Shown: one piece after another, positions 26,175-34,161 of the stretch
Numbering within the stretch: position 1 is the first letter of the stretch
How the letters are laid out: each line of letters begins with the position of its first letter
DNA from: an uncultured Lachnospiraceae bacterium
Lineage (GTDB): Bacteria; Bacillota; Clostridia; Lachnospirales; Lachnospiraceae
Length of the DNA: 64,000 bases
Direction of reading: 5' to 3'
Assembly (NCBI GenBank): GCA_934352055.1
Contig: CAKRJY010000009.1
Coordinates: 52,138 to 116,137, forward strand
Position numbers and translations under genes: made by a program
Notes under the pieces: generated by a model
Databases searched by the model: none
Told to the model about the DNA's origin: nothing
Seen by the model: the letters and a program-made list of their open reading frames with translations, nothing else

Positions 26175-29039
26175 TTATAGGGTAAATTTATCGATAAAGA
26201 CTGCTTTTTCCTGTTTTATATTGTTAAAAGTCTGTTGTATTTTCTGCCGACAGATAGGCTCTTCATACCAAAGAGACTGTTCCATCAAACCACCTTCCTG
26301 CTCCGTTTTTTTGTGATAATTTTCCTCGTCAATGCGCCGGATCACAATTGCGTTGGTATCACAATACTTTCCCTGGTAGATGCCGCCTTCTGTAATGCCA
26401 ATCTTAATCAAACGCTCTGTGCGATTTCCAACACCATCTTGTGCAATGTAACGCGCCGTAATATACCCCATATCACCCAATTGCAGAAGTACCTCTTTTG
26501 CAGGAAGTTCCACCTTCTTTATAAGCGATTCCCCATCTTCTGCATCTGTCATTTTTGCTGTTCGAAGCAATTCTTCCTCCATCACACAACCATTTTCTAC
26601 TTCTTCCTTGGAAAAATAGCGATTATGTGCTTCTATCTGCGGCGGCGCATCCCAGACACTGTAAAAGACTACATCTGCGAACTTTCCATTACTGCCGACT
26701 TCTTCTTTTCCTTCCCGAAGTAAAGTCATTTCCCACTGCGTAAGGTCAAAAGCTGCGCCGCAGCCTCGTACATCTGCATCCCGATAAATTGCATCCGGGC
26801 GCATTGCCCAACCCGTATGCGTATATATCTTTTTCTGCTGTTCTTCTTTTTCAAAATTAGCATCGTAGACCGTATTTACTTCCTGCCGTTCAAACGTATT
26901 TTGCGGCAAAATAACACTTCCCACGCAATCACGCAGCACATAATCCTCGCCTGCACTTTGTGCGTTACCACAGATTTGCACATCGCCAACCACCTCATAT
27001 TGTGCATAGAAACGGTAGTCCCGCACACTTTCTGCGCCTGTAAATGTCCGTTCTGTTCCCACATTCCACTCACTTGGATGCGCAAGTGCTTCTCTACTCC
27101 ATCCCACTTGTCGCAGGGCATAAAAATCCTTGCCGTCATAATAGACTTTTACCGCCGGTGCATACAGTGCCTGCGTTTCTTTCCAGAATAGCTGCTGTAC
27201 CTCCGGCAAAGAAAAGGTCACGTGCGCATTGACGATATTCCCATCAAATGTCACATTATAATATTCCGATGCTACAATCTGACCAACCGGTGCATTTTCT
27301 CCCGTTCCTGCACGCAGAACTGCCGCACGATATCCCTGCCCTTGATTCGTTACCGTCGTTGTATACGCATTGGTTAGTCGAAATCTGCTTTTCATCTGAT
27401 CTGCAGCGTCGCGCGTCGGATGATAAGCACACCATACCACCAATCGCCCCGGCTGCGGTTTTTCTTCTTCTAACGTAATGGGAATTGCCGTATAATTTCC
27501 AGTCAATTCTCCTACCAGTGTCAACTGACGGTCTTTTGCCAGCCAGATTCCACTTCCTGAAATATTAACATCTCCGCTGCATTGATACTCGCCTTTTTGT
27601 TCCACATCATACTTTGTGTTTTTCCGGATAACGCCTCCTTTTTGTATTATGCACGCGCCGTCCCCATTTTCAATGCCTACTTCATTATCCAAAACCTCAT
27701 TCTCTGACATTGTAATGGTACCGCTATTTATAATCCCGGTTTTGTTGTTTCGAATGTGTGATGTGCGCACTTCTCCCACTGGTCGATTAAAAAATCCATT
27801 ACTGATTCCTGTCGTATTTTCATAAATATCACAATCCTCGAGCAGATAAGCCTTTGCTGCCTGCCCTGTTGTCACAAATACACCTGCTAAACTCTTCATT
27901 AACTTTGTATTTTTTATCTCAATACAATTATTTGCATTTGCCCACAGACCACAGTTTGCTCCCTGACTCACACAATCCGCAGCGCTTCCACTTGCACTTC
28001 CCATATAGGATATGCCTGCGCCTCCGTACATAAATTTATTTTGATCGTATCGATTGGCATTCGCATCACAATGATTCAGATACATAGCCGCATCTATTGT
28101 CATAAATCCCCAGGAAGAGTCATACGCCTTGCAATTATCGCAGGAAATCGTAGCTCCGCATCCATCCGTGTTGCGTACAAAAAAAGCTGCGCCATCGCAA
28201 TTAAAAGCCACACAATTTCGAAAAACGCCCTTGGCAGAACGTCCCGAGCCATCTTCAGAAACTATATTAAATCCAGTTCCACCACCTAAATGATCTACAC
28301 CACTATATCCCACATTCCAGTTATTGCATACGGTCGTATCCGTTCCATACCATGTGGAGTTGATACAATCCACCACAGAAGAGCCACCCTCCTGCGCTGT
28401 ACCATTGTTTCTATGACAGTTTCCATTCAATGTAAGGTTTCCTTCGGTAATTAACGTCGAACCATTTTGTACCACAATCATAGGTCCGGGATTTTCCATG
28501 TCATTGATGAGCTGATGTCCGTTCCCACGGATTGTATAGCTTCCCCCATCTGTAATCATCCAATTCGATTTCATCGCAACATCACTTACAAGGATCAACT
28601 TTCTTGCGTGATATTGAAACACACCGATAATCATATCCCATTGGGAAGCACATCTCCAGTAGTCTCCATCCCAGCCACCACCAGATCGTGCCGCTTGTCT
28701 GCTGAGTAAAGCATTCTCTTCTACTTCCAACATACATGCTTCTATCTCTGATTCGCTGTCTTCTTCCTTTTCTGTCTCATCTTCTCCCAAAGTCACCTTC
28801 TCCGACTCATTTTTCTCGGTTTCTGTGTTTTCATTGTTTCCCTTCTCTTTTTCTTGCTTCTTTTCTTCTATCTTTTTCTCTTCTTTTTCCTGCACCTCTT
28901 CTATGTCTGCATGCCCGCTTTCCTCTATATTATCTATATTCTCAACAGCATTGACCGTAACTGTCTGCCCTAAAATCATGATGATCATGAAAATTGCTGT
29001 TGTCATCTTCTTTATTTTATTTATGTAGTTTCTCTTCAT
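26175..29039 (-). CDS. Secreted right-handed beta-helix protein at the end of the Tad-like operon
   Basis: 954 residues. A signal peptide ends near VNAVE and is followed by a very charged Lys/Glu-rich segment (about 40-105). Residues of roughly 130-490 form a parallel beta-helix with short, repeated Asn/Gly-rich coils (GVFRNCVAFNCDG, DCDIYENTTGI, HIRNNKTGIINSGTITMSEN). Smaller beta-rich domains follow. There is no sorting motif or C-terminal membrane segment. It is the last gene of the Tad-like set (15 bases after the previous gene), which suggests that it is displayed or exported by, or works with, that apparatus. Beta-helix proteins of this sort are often adhesins or carbohydrate-binding or degrading proteins. 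No catalytic residues were recognised. Confidence 0.75.
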   Translation of the reverse strand: MKRNYINKIKKMTTAIFMIIMILGQTVTVNAVENIDNIEESGHADIEEVQEKEEKKIEEKKQEKEKGNNENTETEKNESEKVTLGEDETEKEEDSESEIEACMLEVEENALLSRQAARSGGGWDGDYWRCASQWDMIIGVFQYHARKLILVSDVAMKSNWMITDGGSYTIRGNGHQLINDMENPGPMIVVQNGSTLITEGNLTLNGNCHRNNGTAQEGGSSVVDCINSTWYGTDTTVCNNWNVGYSGVDHLGGGTGFNIVSEDGSGRSAKGVFRNCVAFNCDGAAFFVRNTDGCGATISCDNCKAYDSSWGFMTIDAAMYLNHCDANANRYDQNKFMYGGAGISYMGSASGSAADCVSQGANCGLWANANNCIEIKNTKLMKSLAGVFVTTGQAAKAYLLEDCDIYENTTGISNGFFNRPVGEVRTSHIRNNKTGIINSGTITMSENEVLDNEVGIENGDGACIIQKGGVIRKNTKYDVEQKGEYQCSGDVNISGSGIWLAKDRQLTLVGELTGNYTAIPITLEEEKPQPGRLVVWCAYHPTRDAADQMKSRFRLTNAYTTTVTNQGQGYRAAVLRAGTGENAPVGQIVASEYYNVTFDGNIVNAHVTFSLPEVQQLFWKETQALYAPAVKVYYDGKDFYALRQVGWSREALAHPSEWNVGTERTFTGAESVRDYRFYAQYEVVGDVQICGNAQSAGEDYVLRDCVGSVILPQNTFERQEVNTVYDANFEKEEQQKKIYTHTGWAMRPDAIYRDADVRGCGAAFDLTQWEMTLLREGKEEVGSNGKFADVVFYSVWDAPPQIEAHNRYFSKEEVENGCVMEEELLRTAKMTDAEDGESLIKKVELPAKEVLLQLGDMGYITARYIAQDGVGNRTERLIKIGITEGGIYQGKYCDTNAIVIRRIDEENYHKKTEQEGGLMEQSLWYEEPICRQKIQQTFNNIKQEKAVFIDKFTL

Positions 29040-29054
29040 ATGCCCTCCCCTCGT

Positions 29055-29648
29055 TTACTTAAAAAAAGCATAGTAATCTTGTGTCGTCACAACATTTTTG
29101 GGAAAAGCTGCCTCTTTCCATTCCGCTTCTGTCATCGACCATCCCACAAACGTCTGACCTTGTTTCACCGGTGTATCCGGAAGCAAAAAGGAGCTTCCCT
29201 CTGCCACCTCATATGCCTGCCATAGCTTTCCATCCACAAAAAAGGATACGGTACAATTCTCTTTTTCCTTTTTTTGATCAATCACTGCCGTCTGTGTCAC
29301 ACTGCAGGTTCCCTTTTTCCCATTCGGATGTAAAAAGGTCTCCGTCACACGCACGGACAACAGACCTTTTTCCATATCCATTCCGTAAATCTCCACCTGA
29401 ATACCTCCAGATGTTTTCATTCCCTTTAGCTGTTTCTTCAAACGTGCACAAAATTGTTTTTGCCATTTGGCTTCATCCACGTTTTCCTGTCCCTTTTCCC
29501 ATGTTTCTTTCATCGTTGCATCTACTGCCAATGTCACTGCTTCTCTAAGCGTATGCTCCCTGTCAACACGCCCTTCCACCGTCAAAACCATCACAACAGA
29601 CAATACCAGCAGCGCACAACTTACGATTCCATAGATAATGTATTTCAT
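29055..29648 (-). CDS. Tad-locus single-pass protein with InlB B-repeat-like end
   Basis: 197 residues. One hydrophobic N-terminal segment (about 4-24) acts as a signal-anchor, in the style of TadE/pilin-like proteins. The middle is unassigned. The last 60 residues (TVSFFVDGKLWQAYEV, then FVGWSMTEAEW and YYAFF) match the InlB B-repeat (Listeria-Bacteroides repeat) pattern, an extracellular beta-grasp-like module. It lies between a pilin-like gene and the beta-helix gene with 17- and 15-base gaps. It is likely a surface component of the same apparatus; the exact role is unknown. Confidence 0.65.
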   Translation of the reverse strand: MKYIIYGIVSCALLVLSVVMVLTVEGRVDREHTLREAVTLAVDATMKETWEKGQENVDEAKWQKQFCARLKKQLKGMKTSGGIQVEIYGMDMEKGLLSVRVTETFLHPNGKKGTCSVTQTAVIDQKKEKENCTVSFFVDGKLWQAYEVAEGSSFLLPDTPVKQGQTFVGWSMTEAEWKEAAFPKNVVTTQDYYAFFK

Positions 29649-29665
29649 AGCTCATTTTCCTCCCC

Positions 29666-30145
29666 TCAGTCTTCGACGCGTATGTATAAATAGCCGTATT
29701 CTGTCGCCCCAGACGCATCCCACAGTTCTACCTTAGCGCGATACACACCGCTATGTGAAAACACATACATTTCCTGTTGTTCTTCTGTTATAATCTTATC
29801 CACACTGGTGCCGTCTTTCCTATCCTCCATGTCAAGAATCCTGACAAACGCTTCTTGTCCGTCTGCGTCCGTCACCACAAGCATATCTTTTATGCTGTAT
29901 GCTTTGTTCGTATGCAGCGTATGACTGCACACCGTTGGAACGGCACGCCGCTTAATTGCATGTAATACATCTGTAGACTGCAACACAGGTTCTGTTACAT
30001 CCATCTGCTGTTTTATGTGTCTGCTTAATACTTCCCGCATTTCTCGTGCATCTGCATGTTGCATGTAGTAAAATGCTGCAAGCAGCATGCCACAAATCAT
30101 AACTGCCAGACATGTTTTCCCATAGTTTCTGATAACCTCCGTCAT
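29666..30145 (-). CDS. Tad-locus pilin-like protein with extracellular domain
   Basis: 159 residues. The N-terminus MTEVIRNYGKTCLAVMICGM has the same layout as three tiny neighbours: two to three polar residues, two hydrophobics, an acidic or polar pair, Tyr-Gly, then a hydrophobic helix. The remaining 125 residues are a soluble domain ending in a beta-rich segment (SGVYRAKVELWDASG...YGYLYIRVED). It is probably anchored by the N-terminal helix with the rest outside. The gene starts 9 bases after the stop of the 46-residue gene. Confidence 0.65.
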   Translation of the reverse strand: MTEVIRNYGKTCLAVMICGMLLAAFYYMQHADAREMREVLSRHIKQQMDVTEPVLQSTDVLHAIKRRAVPTVCSHTLHTNKAYSIKDMLVVTDADGQEAFVRILDMEDRKDGTSVDKIITEEQQEMYVFSHSGVYRAKVELWDASGATEYGYLYIRVED

Positions 30146-30154
30146 GTATCCCCC

Positions 30155-30295
30155 TTATCCCATCATCTGTAATAGTGCCAACATTAAACTTTCTCCCATC
30201 AGCCCCCGCAAATCCCCCCAGAACAAACCCACCAAAAGAACGGCTGTTACAACTGCAAATAACATTTCTCCATATTCTTCCAACACATCTTTCAT
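30155..30295 (-). CDS. Very short pilin-like protein (46 aa)
   Basis: The 47-codon frame starts MKDVLEEYGEMLFAVVTAVL and consists almost entirely of one hydrophobic helix with a short tail. The start motif M-K-D-x-x-E-E-Y-G matches two other tiny genes in this operon. Flp/Tad pilins conserve a Glu-Tyr pair at the head of the mature helix, which this pair resembles. However, no ordinary leader precedes it. It lies within the operon with small gaps on both sides. Confidence 0.6.
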   Translation of the reverse strand: MKDVLEEYGEMLFAVVTAVLLVGLFWGDLRGLMGESLMLALLQMMG

Positions 30296-30316
30296 GTCTT
30301 TTCTGCCCCCTTTTTC

Positions 30317-30421
30317 TTATATACTAAGCATCCCAATAGTTCTCAAAAAGATGCCACAGATTCCGCCGCCAACCACGGCATAAAATAATGCCATTCCATA
30401 ATCCTGCATAATTTCCTTCAT
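30317..30421 (-). CDS. Very short pilin-like protein (34 aa)
   Basis: 34 residues starting MKEIMQDYGMALFYAVVGGG, with AAAGGAA upstream of the ATG. It is a single hydrophobic helix and almost nothing else, with Asp-Tyr-Gly at the same place as Glu-Tyr-Gly in its neighbours. The conserved start motif, ribosome binding site and tight fit in the operon argue that it is a real gene despite its size. Confidence 0.55.
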   Translation of the reverse strand: MKEIMQDYGMALFYAVVGGGICGIFLRTIGMLSI

Positions 30422-30434
30422 AACATTTCCTTTC

Positions 30435-30770
30435 TCACCATAATTCTGCATGGAGCACTCTCGTATTTTCCAAATCAAAAAATGGCATTCCATATACATA
30501 CGTGAGCGCAACATTTCCGTATGCAGCCCTCTCTTTTCCTGCAGGTGTACTCCATTCCACCTGCAAATCATAATTTTGTGTTTTTGCATCCGCCTGACAC
30601 GCCTCTACCACATTCTTGGCATAATGCGATGCTTCCATGCGTTCCACACAGGAAGATAAAAAAGAATCTGCATTACGCGATGCAACCGATGCCGACGTAA
30701 TTCCAATCCCGGTTACCGTCAAAAGCAGCAAACAAAATATTCCAATAAAAGACTTTACAATAACTTCCAT
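30435..30770 (-). CDS. Tad-locus TadE/pseudopilin-like protein
   Basis: 111 residues: a short N-terminus, a hydrophobic helix (about 7-28), and an extracellular part of 80 residues with two Cys. The sequence VIVKSFIGIFCLLLLTVTGIG resembles the membrane helix of TadE-like minor pilins. It follows the membrane-platform gene by 12 bases. It is likely a minor structural subunit, inferred mainly from architecture and context. Confidence 0.6.
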   Translation of the reverse strand: MEVIVKSFIGIFCLLLLTVTGIGITSASVASRNADSFLSSCVERMEASHYAKNVVEACQADAKTQNYDLQVEWSTPAGKERAAYGNVALTYVYGMPFFDLENTRVLHAELW

Positions 30771-30782
30771 AATCCTCCCTTT

Positions 30783-32120
30783 CTATACACCAAGCGCACT
30801 TGTTGCCATCATGGCATAAAAGAGCATTCCCATATCCACAAGCATCTTCGCGCCACCCGTCAGCTGCGGTGCTAAAAACAGCGCATAGAGTCCTCCGAGC
30901 GCATCCTCATTTTTCATCTTTTGCGCCTGGTCTAACAGTAATTGATTTCGCCGTATAATGTCACTGATCTGATTATTCGCATTTCCTCCCGTTCCTTCTG
31001 ATAATGCATAAAGCATTTTCATCGACGATTGCACCTCCGGCAAAGCATATTCCTGTAAAAATTCCAGATATGGCTCCATATCGGTAGGTCGCAGCTGCAG
31101 CTTTTGTATCAATTCACGCAAAGCCGGCTTCATCAATACCGGTGCCTCATCATAGGATTCCATAATCGCCACCTGTACATTTTCACTCTGTAACAGTAAA
31201 GACACTTCCAGTAACCACTGTGGAAACATCTTTTGCAGAGCACGCGATACATTTTTCTTTGCAATTCGCGTACCTAACTCTGCATGTTTTTTCTCTTCAC
31301 TACGTTTTACTTTTTCATATTGGCGCAGCAGTTCTTTTTCATCGTATGTTTCATCCATACTTTCCATAGAAAGTTTGCGATCAGCTACATAAAAAATCCA
31401 AATATCTAATAGCAACGTTAAAAGCGTCACCACCTTTACAATCGTAAATCCAGTAATCGATAATGATACGCGTTCTGCCACATAGACAAAGACGGAACAC
31501 AGCAAAAGCGAAACCAGCACAGAAATCAAAATCTGTGTTCGTTTTCGTTTCTTTTCTTTTAACAGCTCATACGAGCGGTCTGCCCACATTCGTCTGGCAT
31601 CTAGCATCAAGCGGATTGCCTCTCCATATTCGCCACCTTTCTCCTCTACCTGCAGCGCAAAACGATGTATCATTGCCACATGATGTATCGGATATTCCTG
31701 CTCAATCATTGCCAATGCCTTTTTCTCAACATGATCTTCATCATAGGTATCCTCAATATAGGCAATGGCTTCCTGAATGCGCGTATGCATCATACCGTCT
31801 GCAAACAATTTCTCTACATCTTTTAATGTCACAAGAATTTTTCCTGATTTCTGAAAAGAATATAAAAATTGTTCCATGTAACTATTGATTTCCACAAACT
31901 GTCTCTGCCCATAGCGATTGCGGTACAAATTGCGCAGAAAAAACGGAAATAAACATGCGCACCACAGACAAAGAATGAGCAGATACATGCGTTCTAATCG
32001 GAAAAACTTTCCGCACAATAAGGCAAATGCTACCGCCATCCCATACATCAAAATGCTTCTTTTTACCGAAAAGACATAGCCATATCTTTTCAATTCATCC
32101 CACAGCAACTTTGGTTTCAT
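30783..32120 (-). CDS. Tad-type inner-membrane platform protein (TadB/TadC-like)
   Basis: 445 residues. Two N-terminal hydrophobic segments (about 25-65) are followed by a cytoplasmic region (about 70-195), two further membrane segments near 200-250, a second cytoplasmic helical region, and a last membrane segment at the C-terminus. This is the layout of T2SS-F/TadB-TadC platform proteins. Here one protein probably stands in for the usual TadB-TadC pair. It overlaps the ATPase gene by 26 bases, so translation is coupled. Sequence similarity by eye is weak; the call relies on topology and neighbours. Confidence 0.7.
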   Translation of the reverse strand: MKPKLLWDELKRYGYVFSVKRSILMYGMAVAFALLCGKFFRLERMYLLILCLWCACLFPFFLRNLYRNRYGQRQFVEINSYMEQFLYSFQKSGKILVTLKDVEKLFADGMMHTRIQEAIAYIEDTYDEDHVEKKALAMIEQEYPIHHVAMIHRFALQVEEKGGEYGEAIRLMLDARRMWADRSYELLKEKKRKRTQILISVLVSLLLCSVFVYVAERVSLSITGFTIVKVVTLLTLLLDIWIFYVADRKLSMESMDETYDEKELLRQYEKVKRSEEKKHAELGTRIAKKNVSRALQKMFPQWLLEVSLLLQSENVQVAIMESYDEAPVLMKPALRELIQKLQLRPTDMEPYLEFLQEYALPEVQSSMKMLYALSEGTGGNANNQISDIIRRNQLLLDQAQKMKNEDALGGLYALFLAPQLTGGAKMLVDMGMLFYAMMATSALGV

Positions 32121-33132
32121 AATACGTTCCCCTCCTTTGCTCCAAATTATCTCCGATCAGTTCTCCGTCCTCGACAATACTCTCTACACGGTTAATGCCA
32201 TCTTCTCGCGTAAAGAAACACACCTGATCAATAAAACGACGTATGTGCTGTCGTCCCGCAGTATCCGTTTCACTCCGCCGCCTCACCATAATCCCCACAT
32301 CAATAAAGGAATAAATATCATTTTCCATGCGTCCGGCATCTCGTTCCGAGCCTGCCATATTAAGCATCCGATCTGGAATTTTTCTCACATCCGAAGTATG
32401 CAGTGTCGTGATACCATGTACGCCTGTACTTAGACATTCCATCAGATAAACTACTTCTTTCGAACGTGTCTCCGACAGCATAATCCACTTTGGATTCAAA
32501 CGCAGACACGTCTTAATTGCCTGTGTGTAATCCATCTGCCGATTCACACGCAATTCTAAGCAATCATGCGACGGATGTAAGCTTTTAAAATGCCATTCCA
32601 TCGTATCTTCAATCGTAATCACACGTTCGTCCCTAGGAATAAATCCGGACAAGAACTTGCATAATTCGGTTTTGCCCGCTCCCGGTTCTCCCACTACAAC
32701 GATATTTTTGTGTTCTTCTACGCAATGCAATAACAGGTCTAACACTTCTTTACTGCAATAGGCATCTGCAATCATCTGTCTTTCATCCAGTCGCACATAT
32801 GGAAGCGATTTACGGATACAAATGCTGCGCCCACTCATACAGACAGACTCATGTACAATCGTAATACGCAGACTTGCTGTCTCCGCTTCTAATATGGGAT
32901 TCTGGCGGTTAAATGCTTTACTGACACCATTTGCTACACGTCCTGTAAACTGATCAATAAAACTTTCCGTCAACTGTAAATCCGGACATACATGGCGACA
33001 ATTGTTACTATCTGTAAGCCACACCTCCCGCCCGTTATAATCCACATCTGTAATATCATCATCAATGATGTACGGATATAATGGCCCGAAAAAATCACCT
33101 GTTTTATCTAAAAAAAGCATCTGTTCTGCCAT
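32095..33132 (-). CDS. Secretion/pilus assembly ATPase, CpaF/TadA family
   Basis: 345 residues, a compact member of the VirB11/GspE superfamily. Walker A is GEPGAGKTELCK (near 150). The Asp box ITIEDTMEW, the LNPKWIMLSETRSKE segment corresponding to Walker B, and the His box GVHGITTLHTSD follow. It powers pilus assembly or protein secretion at the inner membrane. It is preceded by a 54-residue pilin-like gene 9 bases upstream and overlaps the platform gene downstream, together forming the core of a minimal Tad-like machine. No TadZ/CpaE, no prepilin peptidase and no secretin are encoded here; a secretin is not expected in a Gram-positive. Confidence 0.88.
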   Translation of the reverse strand: MAEQMLFLDKTGDFFGPLYPYIIDDDITDVDYNGREVWLTDSNNCRHVCPDLQLTESFIDQFTGRVANGVSKAFNRQNPILEAETASLRITIVHESVCMSGRSICIRKSLPYVRLDERQMIADAYCSKEVLDLLLHCVEEHKNIVVVGEPGAGKTELCKFLSGFIPRDERVITIEDTMEWHFKSLHPSHDCLELRVNRQMDYTQAIKTCLRLNPKWIMLSETRSKEVVYLMECLSTGVHGITTLHTSDVRKIPDRMLNMAGSERDAGRMENDIYSFIDVGIMVRRRSETDTAGRQHIRRFIDQVCFFTREDGINRVESIVEDGELIGDNLEQRRGTYYETKVAVG

Positions 33133-33141
33133 ATTTCCCCC

Positions 33142-33306
33142 TTATAGTGCATTTTTTGTAAAGAAATACGTTAGTAACTGTGCAAATGCCTTTCCCACAA
33201 CACTGTTTTGATCACTACCAATCAGTGTCGAAACCAAAATCAACATCGCTCCAATCACAACGACGGTAATCATTGCCGGTCCATATTCTTTTATAATATC
33301 TTGCAT
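33142..33306 (-). CDS. Short Flp-like pilin candidate (54 aa), first gene of the Tad-like operon
   Basis: 54 residues beginning MQDIIKEYGPAMITVVVIGA and ending in a polar tail with FAQLLTYFFTKNAL. AAAGGA lies upstream of the ATG. One hydrophobic helix with Glu-Tyr at 7-8 is reminiscent of the Glu-Tyr pair of Flp pilins, although the leader would be only about two residues. First position in the operon and the longest tail of the three tiny proteins make it the best candidate for the major subunit. Confidence 0.6.
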   Translation of the reverse strand: MQDIIKEYGPAMITVVVIGAMLILVSTLIGSDQNSVVGKAFAQLLTYFFTKNAL

Positions 33307-33414
33307 AATTTGTTATCCTTTCTTTTCCTGCAAAAGGACATAAAGCAAATATCTGCGGAATAAGTAGGCGAATCGCCTTTGAAAAAAGATGCCATCCAAA
33401 AGATGGTGAGATTG

Positions 33415-33443
33415 ATACTAACAGCACTGCTAACATTTTGCAA
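33415..33443 (-). promoter_or_regulatory. Promoter of the Tad-like operon
   Basis: TTGCAA and TAGTAT separated by 17 bases on the minus strand. The leader of about 100 bases contains two small hairpins: CCATC-TTTTG-GATGG and AGGCGA-T-TCGCCT. I looked for a cyclic-di-GMP riboswitch in this leader and did not find its conserved core. Confidence 0.5.
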
Positions 33444-33494
33444 GTACTTTTTGAATTGTTTTAAAAGTTCGAAAACTATGAATTTTTATTTCCC

Positions 33495-33523
33495 TTTACA
33501 GAGCTTAGCATATCGCCTATAAT
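33495..33523 (+). promoter_or_regulatory. Sigma-A-type promoter of the cyclophilin gene
   Basis: TTTACA and a perfect TATAAT separated by 17 bases, about 40 bases upstream of the ATG at 33565. Confidence 0.7.
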
Positions 33524-33564
33524 ACGTTTCACAGAGATTTTTTAGAAAGACGAGGTATTTTCAT

Positions 33565-34086
33565 ATGGCACAGAATCCAATTGTAACCATAGAAATGGAA
33601 AACGGCGACATCATGAAGGCAGAATTATATCCTGAAATTGCGCCAAACACAGTAAACAACTTTATTTCATTGATTCAGAAGGGCTACTACGATGGCATCA
33701 TCTTCCATCGTGTTATCCGCGGTTTTATGTTACAGGGCGGTGATCCAACCGGTACAGGCACAGGCGGTCCTGGTTACTCTATCGCAGGTGAATTTTCACA
33801 CAATGGTTTCCAGAATGATTTAAAGCACACACCGGGTGTTCTTTCCATGGCACGTACCATGATTCCTGACTCTGCGGGAAGCCAGTTCTTTATTATGCAC
33901 CAGACAAGCCCACATCTTGACGGCGAATATGCAGCTTTCGGTCAGGTAATCGAAGGCATGGATGTGGTAAACAAGATTGCCGAGACACCAACCGATTATT
34001 CGGATCGTCCGGTTGCAGAACAGAAAATGAAAAAAGTTACCGTTGATACTTTCGGTGTAGATTATCCAGAACCAGAAAAGTGTTAA
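33565..34086 (+). CDS. Peptidyl-prolyl cis-trans isomerase, cyclophilin type
   Basis: 173 residues, a single cyclophilin domain that catalyses proline isomerisation during folding. Active-site segments are IIFHRVIRGFMLQGGDPTGTGTGG (with the catalytic Arg and Phe), LSMARTMIPDSAGSQFFIMHQ and YAAFGQVIEGMDVV. There is no signal peptide, so it is cytoplasmic. GACGAGG precedes the ATG; an upstream promoter and a downstream bidirectional terminator make it monocistronic. Confidence 0.95.
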   Translation: MAQNPIVTIEMENGDIMKAELYPEIAPNTVNNFISLIQKGYYDGIIFHRVIRGFMLQGGDPTGTGTGGPGYSIAGEFSHNGFQNDLKHTPGVLSMARTMIPDSAGSQFFIMHQTSPHLDGEYAAFGQVIEGMDVVNKIAETPTDYSDRPVAEQKMKKVTVDTFGVDYPEPEKC

Positions 34087-34091
34087 CATGT

Positions 34092-34161
34092 AAAAAGAGA
34101 GCGTATCGCTGCATAGAACTGAGGCAAACCCTCAAGTCTTCAACGATACCCTCTCTTTTTT
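34092..34161. terminator. Bidirectional terminator between convergent genes
   Basis: GAGAG-C-GTATCG pairs with CGATAC-C-CTCTC over a long loop that contains a second small GAGG/CCTC hairpin. T-runs lie at both ends (AAAAAGAGAG on one side, CTCTCTTTTTT on the other). Confidence 0.75.

Noticed and set aside
33307..33414. Cyclic-di-GMP riboswitch in the Tad-operon leader
   Set aside because: Two small hairpins exist, but the conserved core and tetraloop-receptor sequences are not seen.
33215..33436. 73-codon minus-strand frame overlapping the first Tad-locus gene
   Set aside because: It starts within the promoter region, has no ribosome binding site and is rich in residues typical of random frames; the 54-residue frame with AAAGGA fits better.
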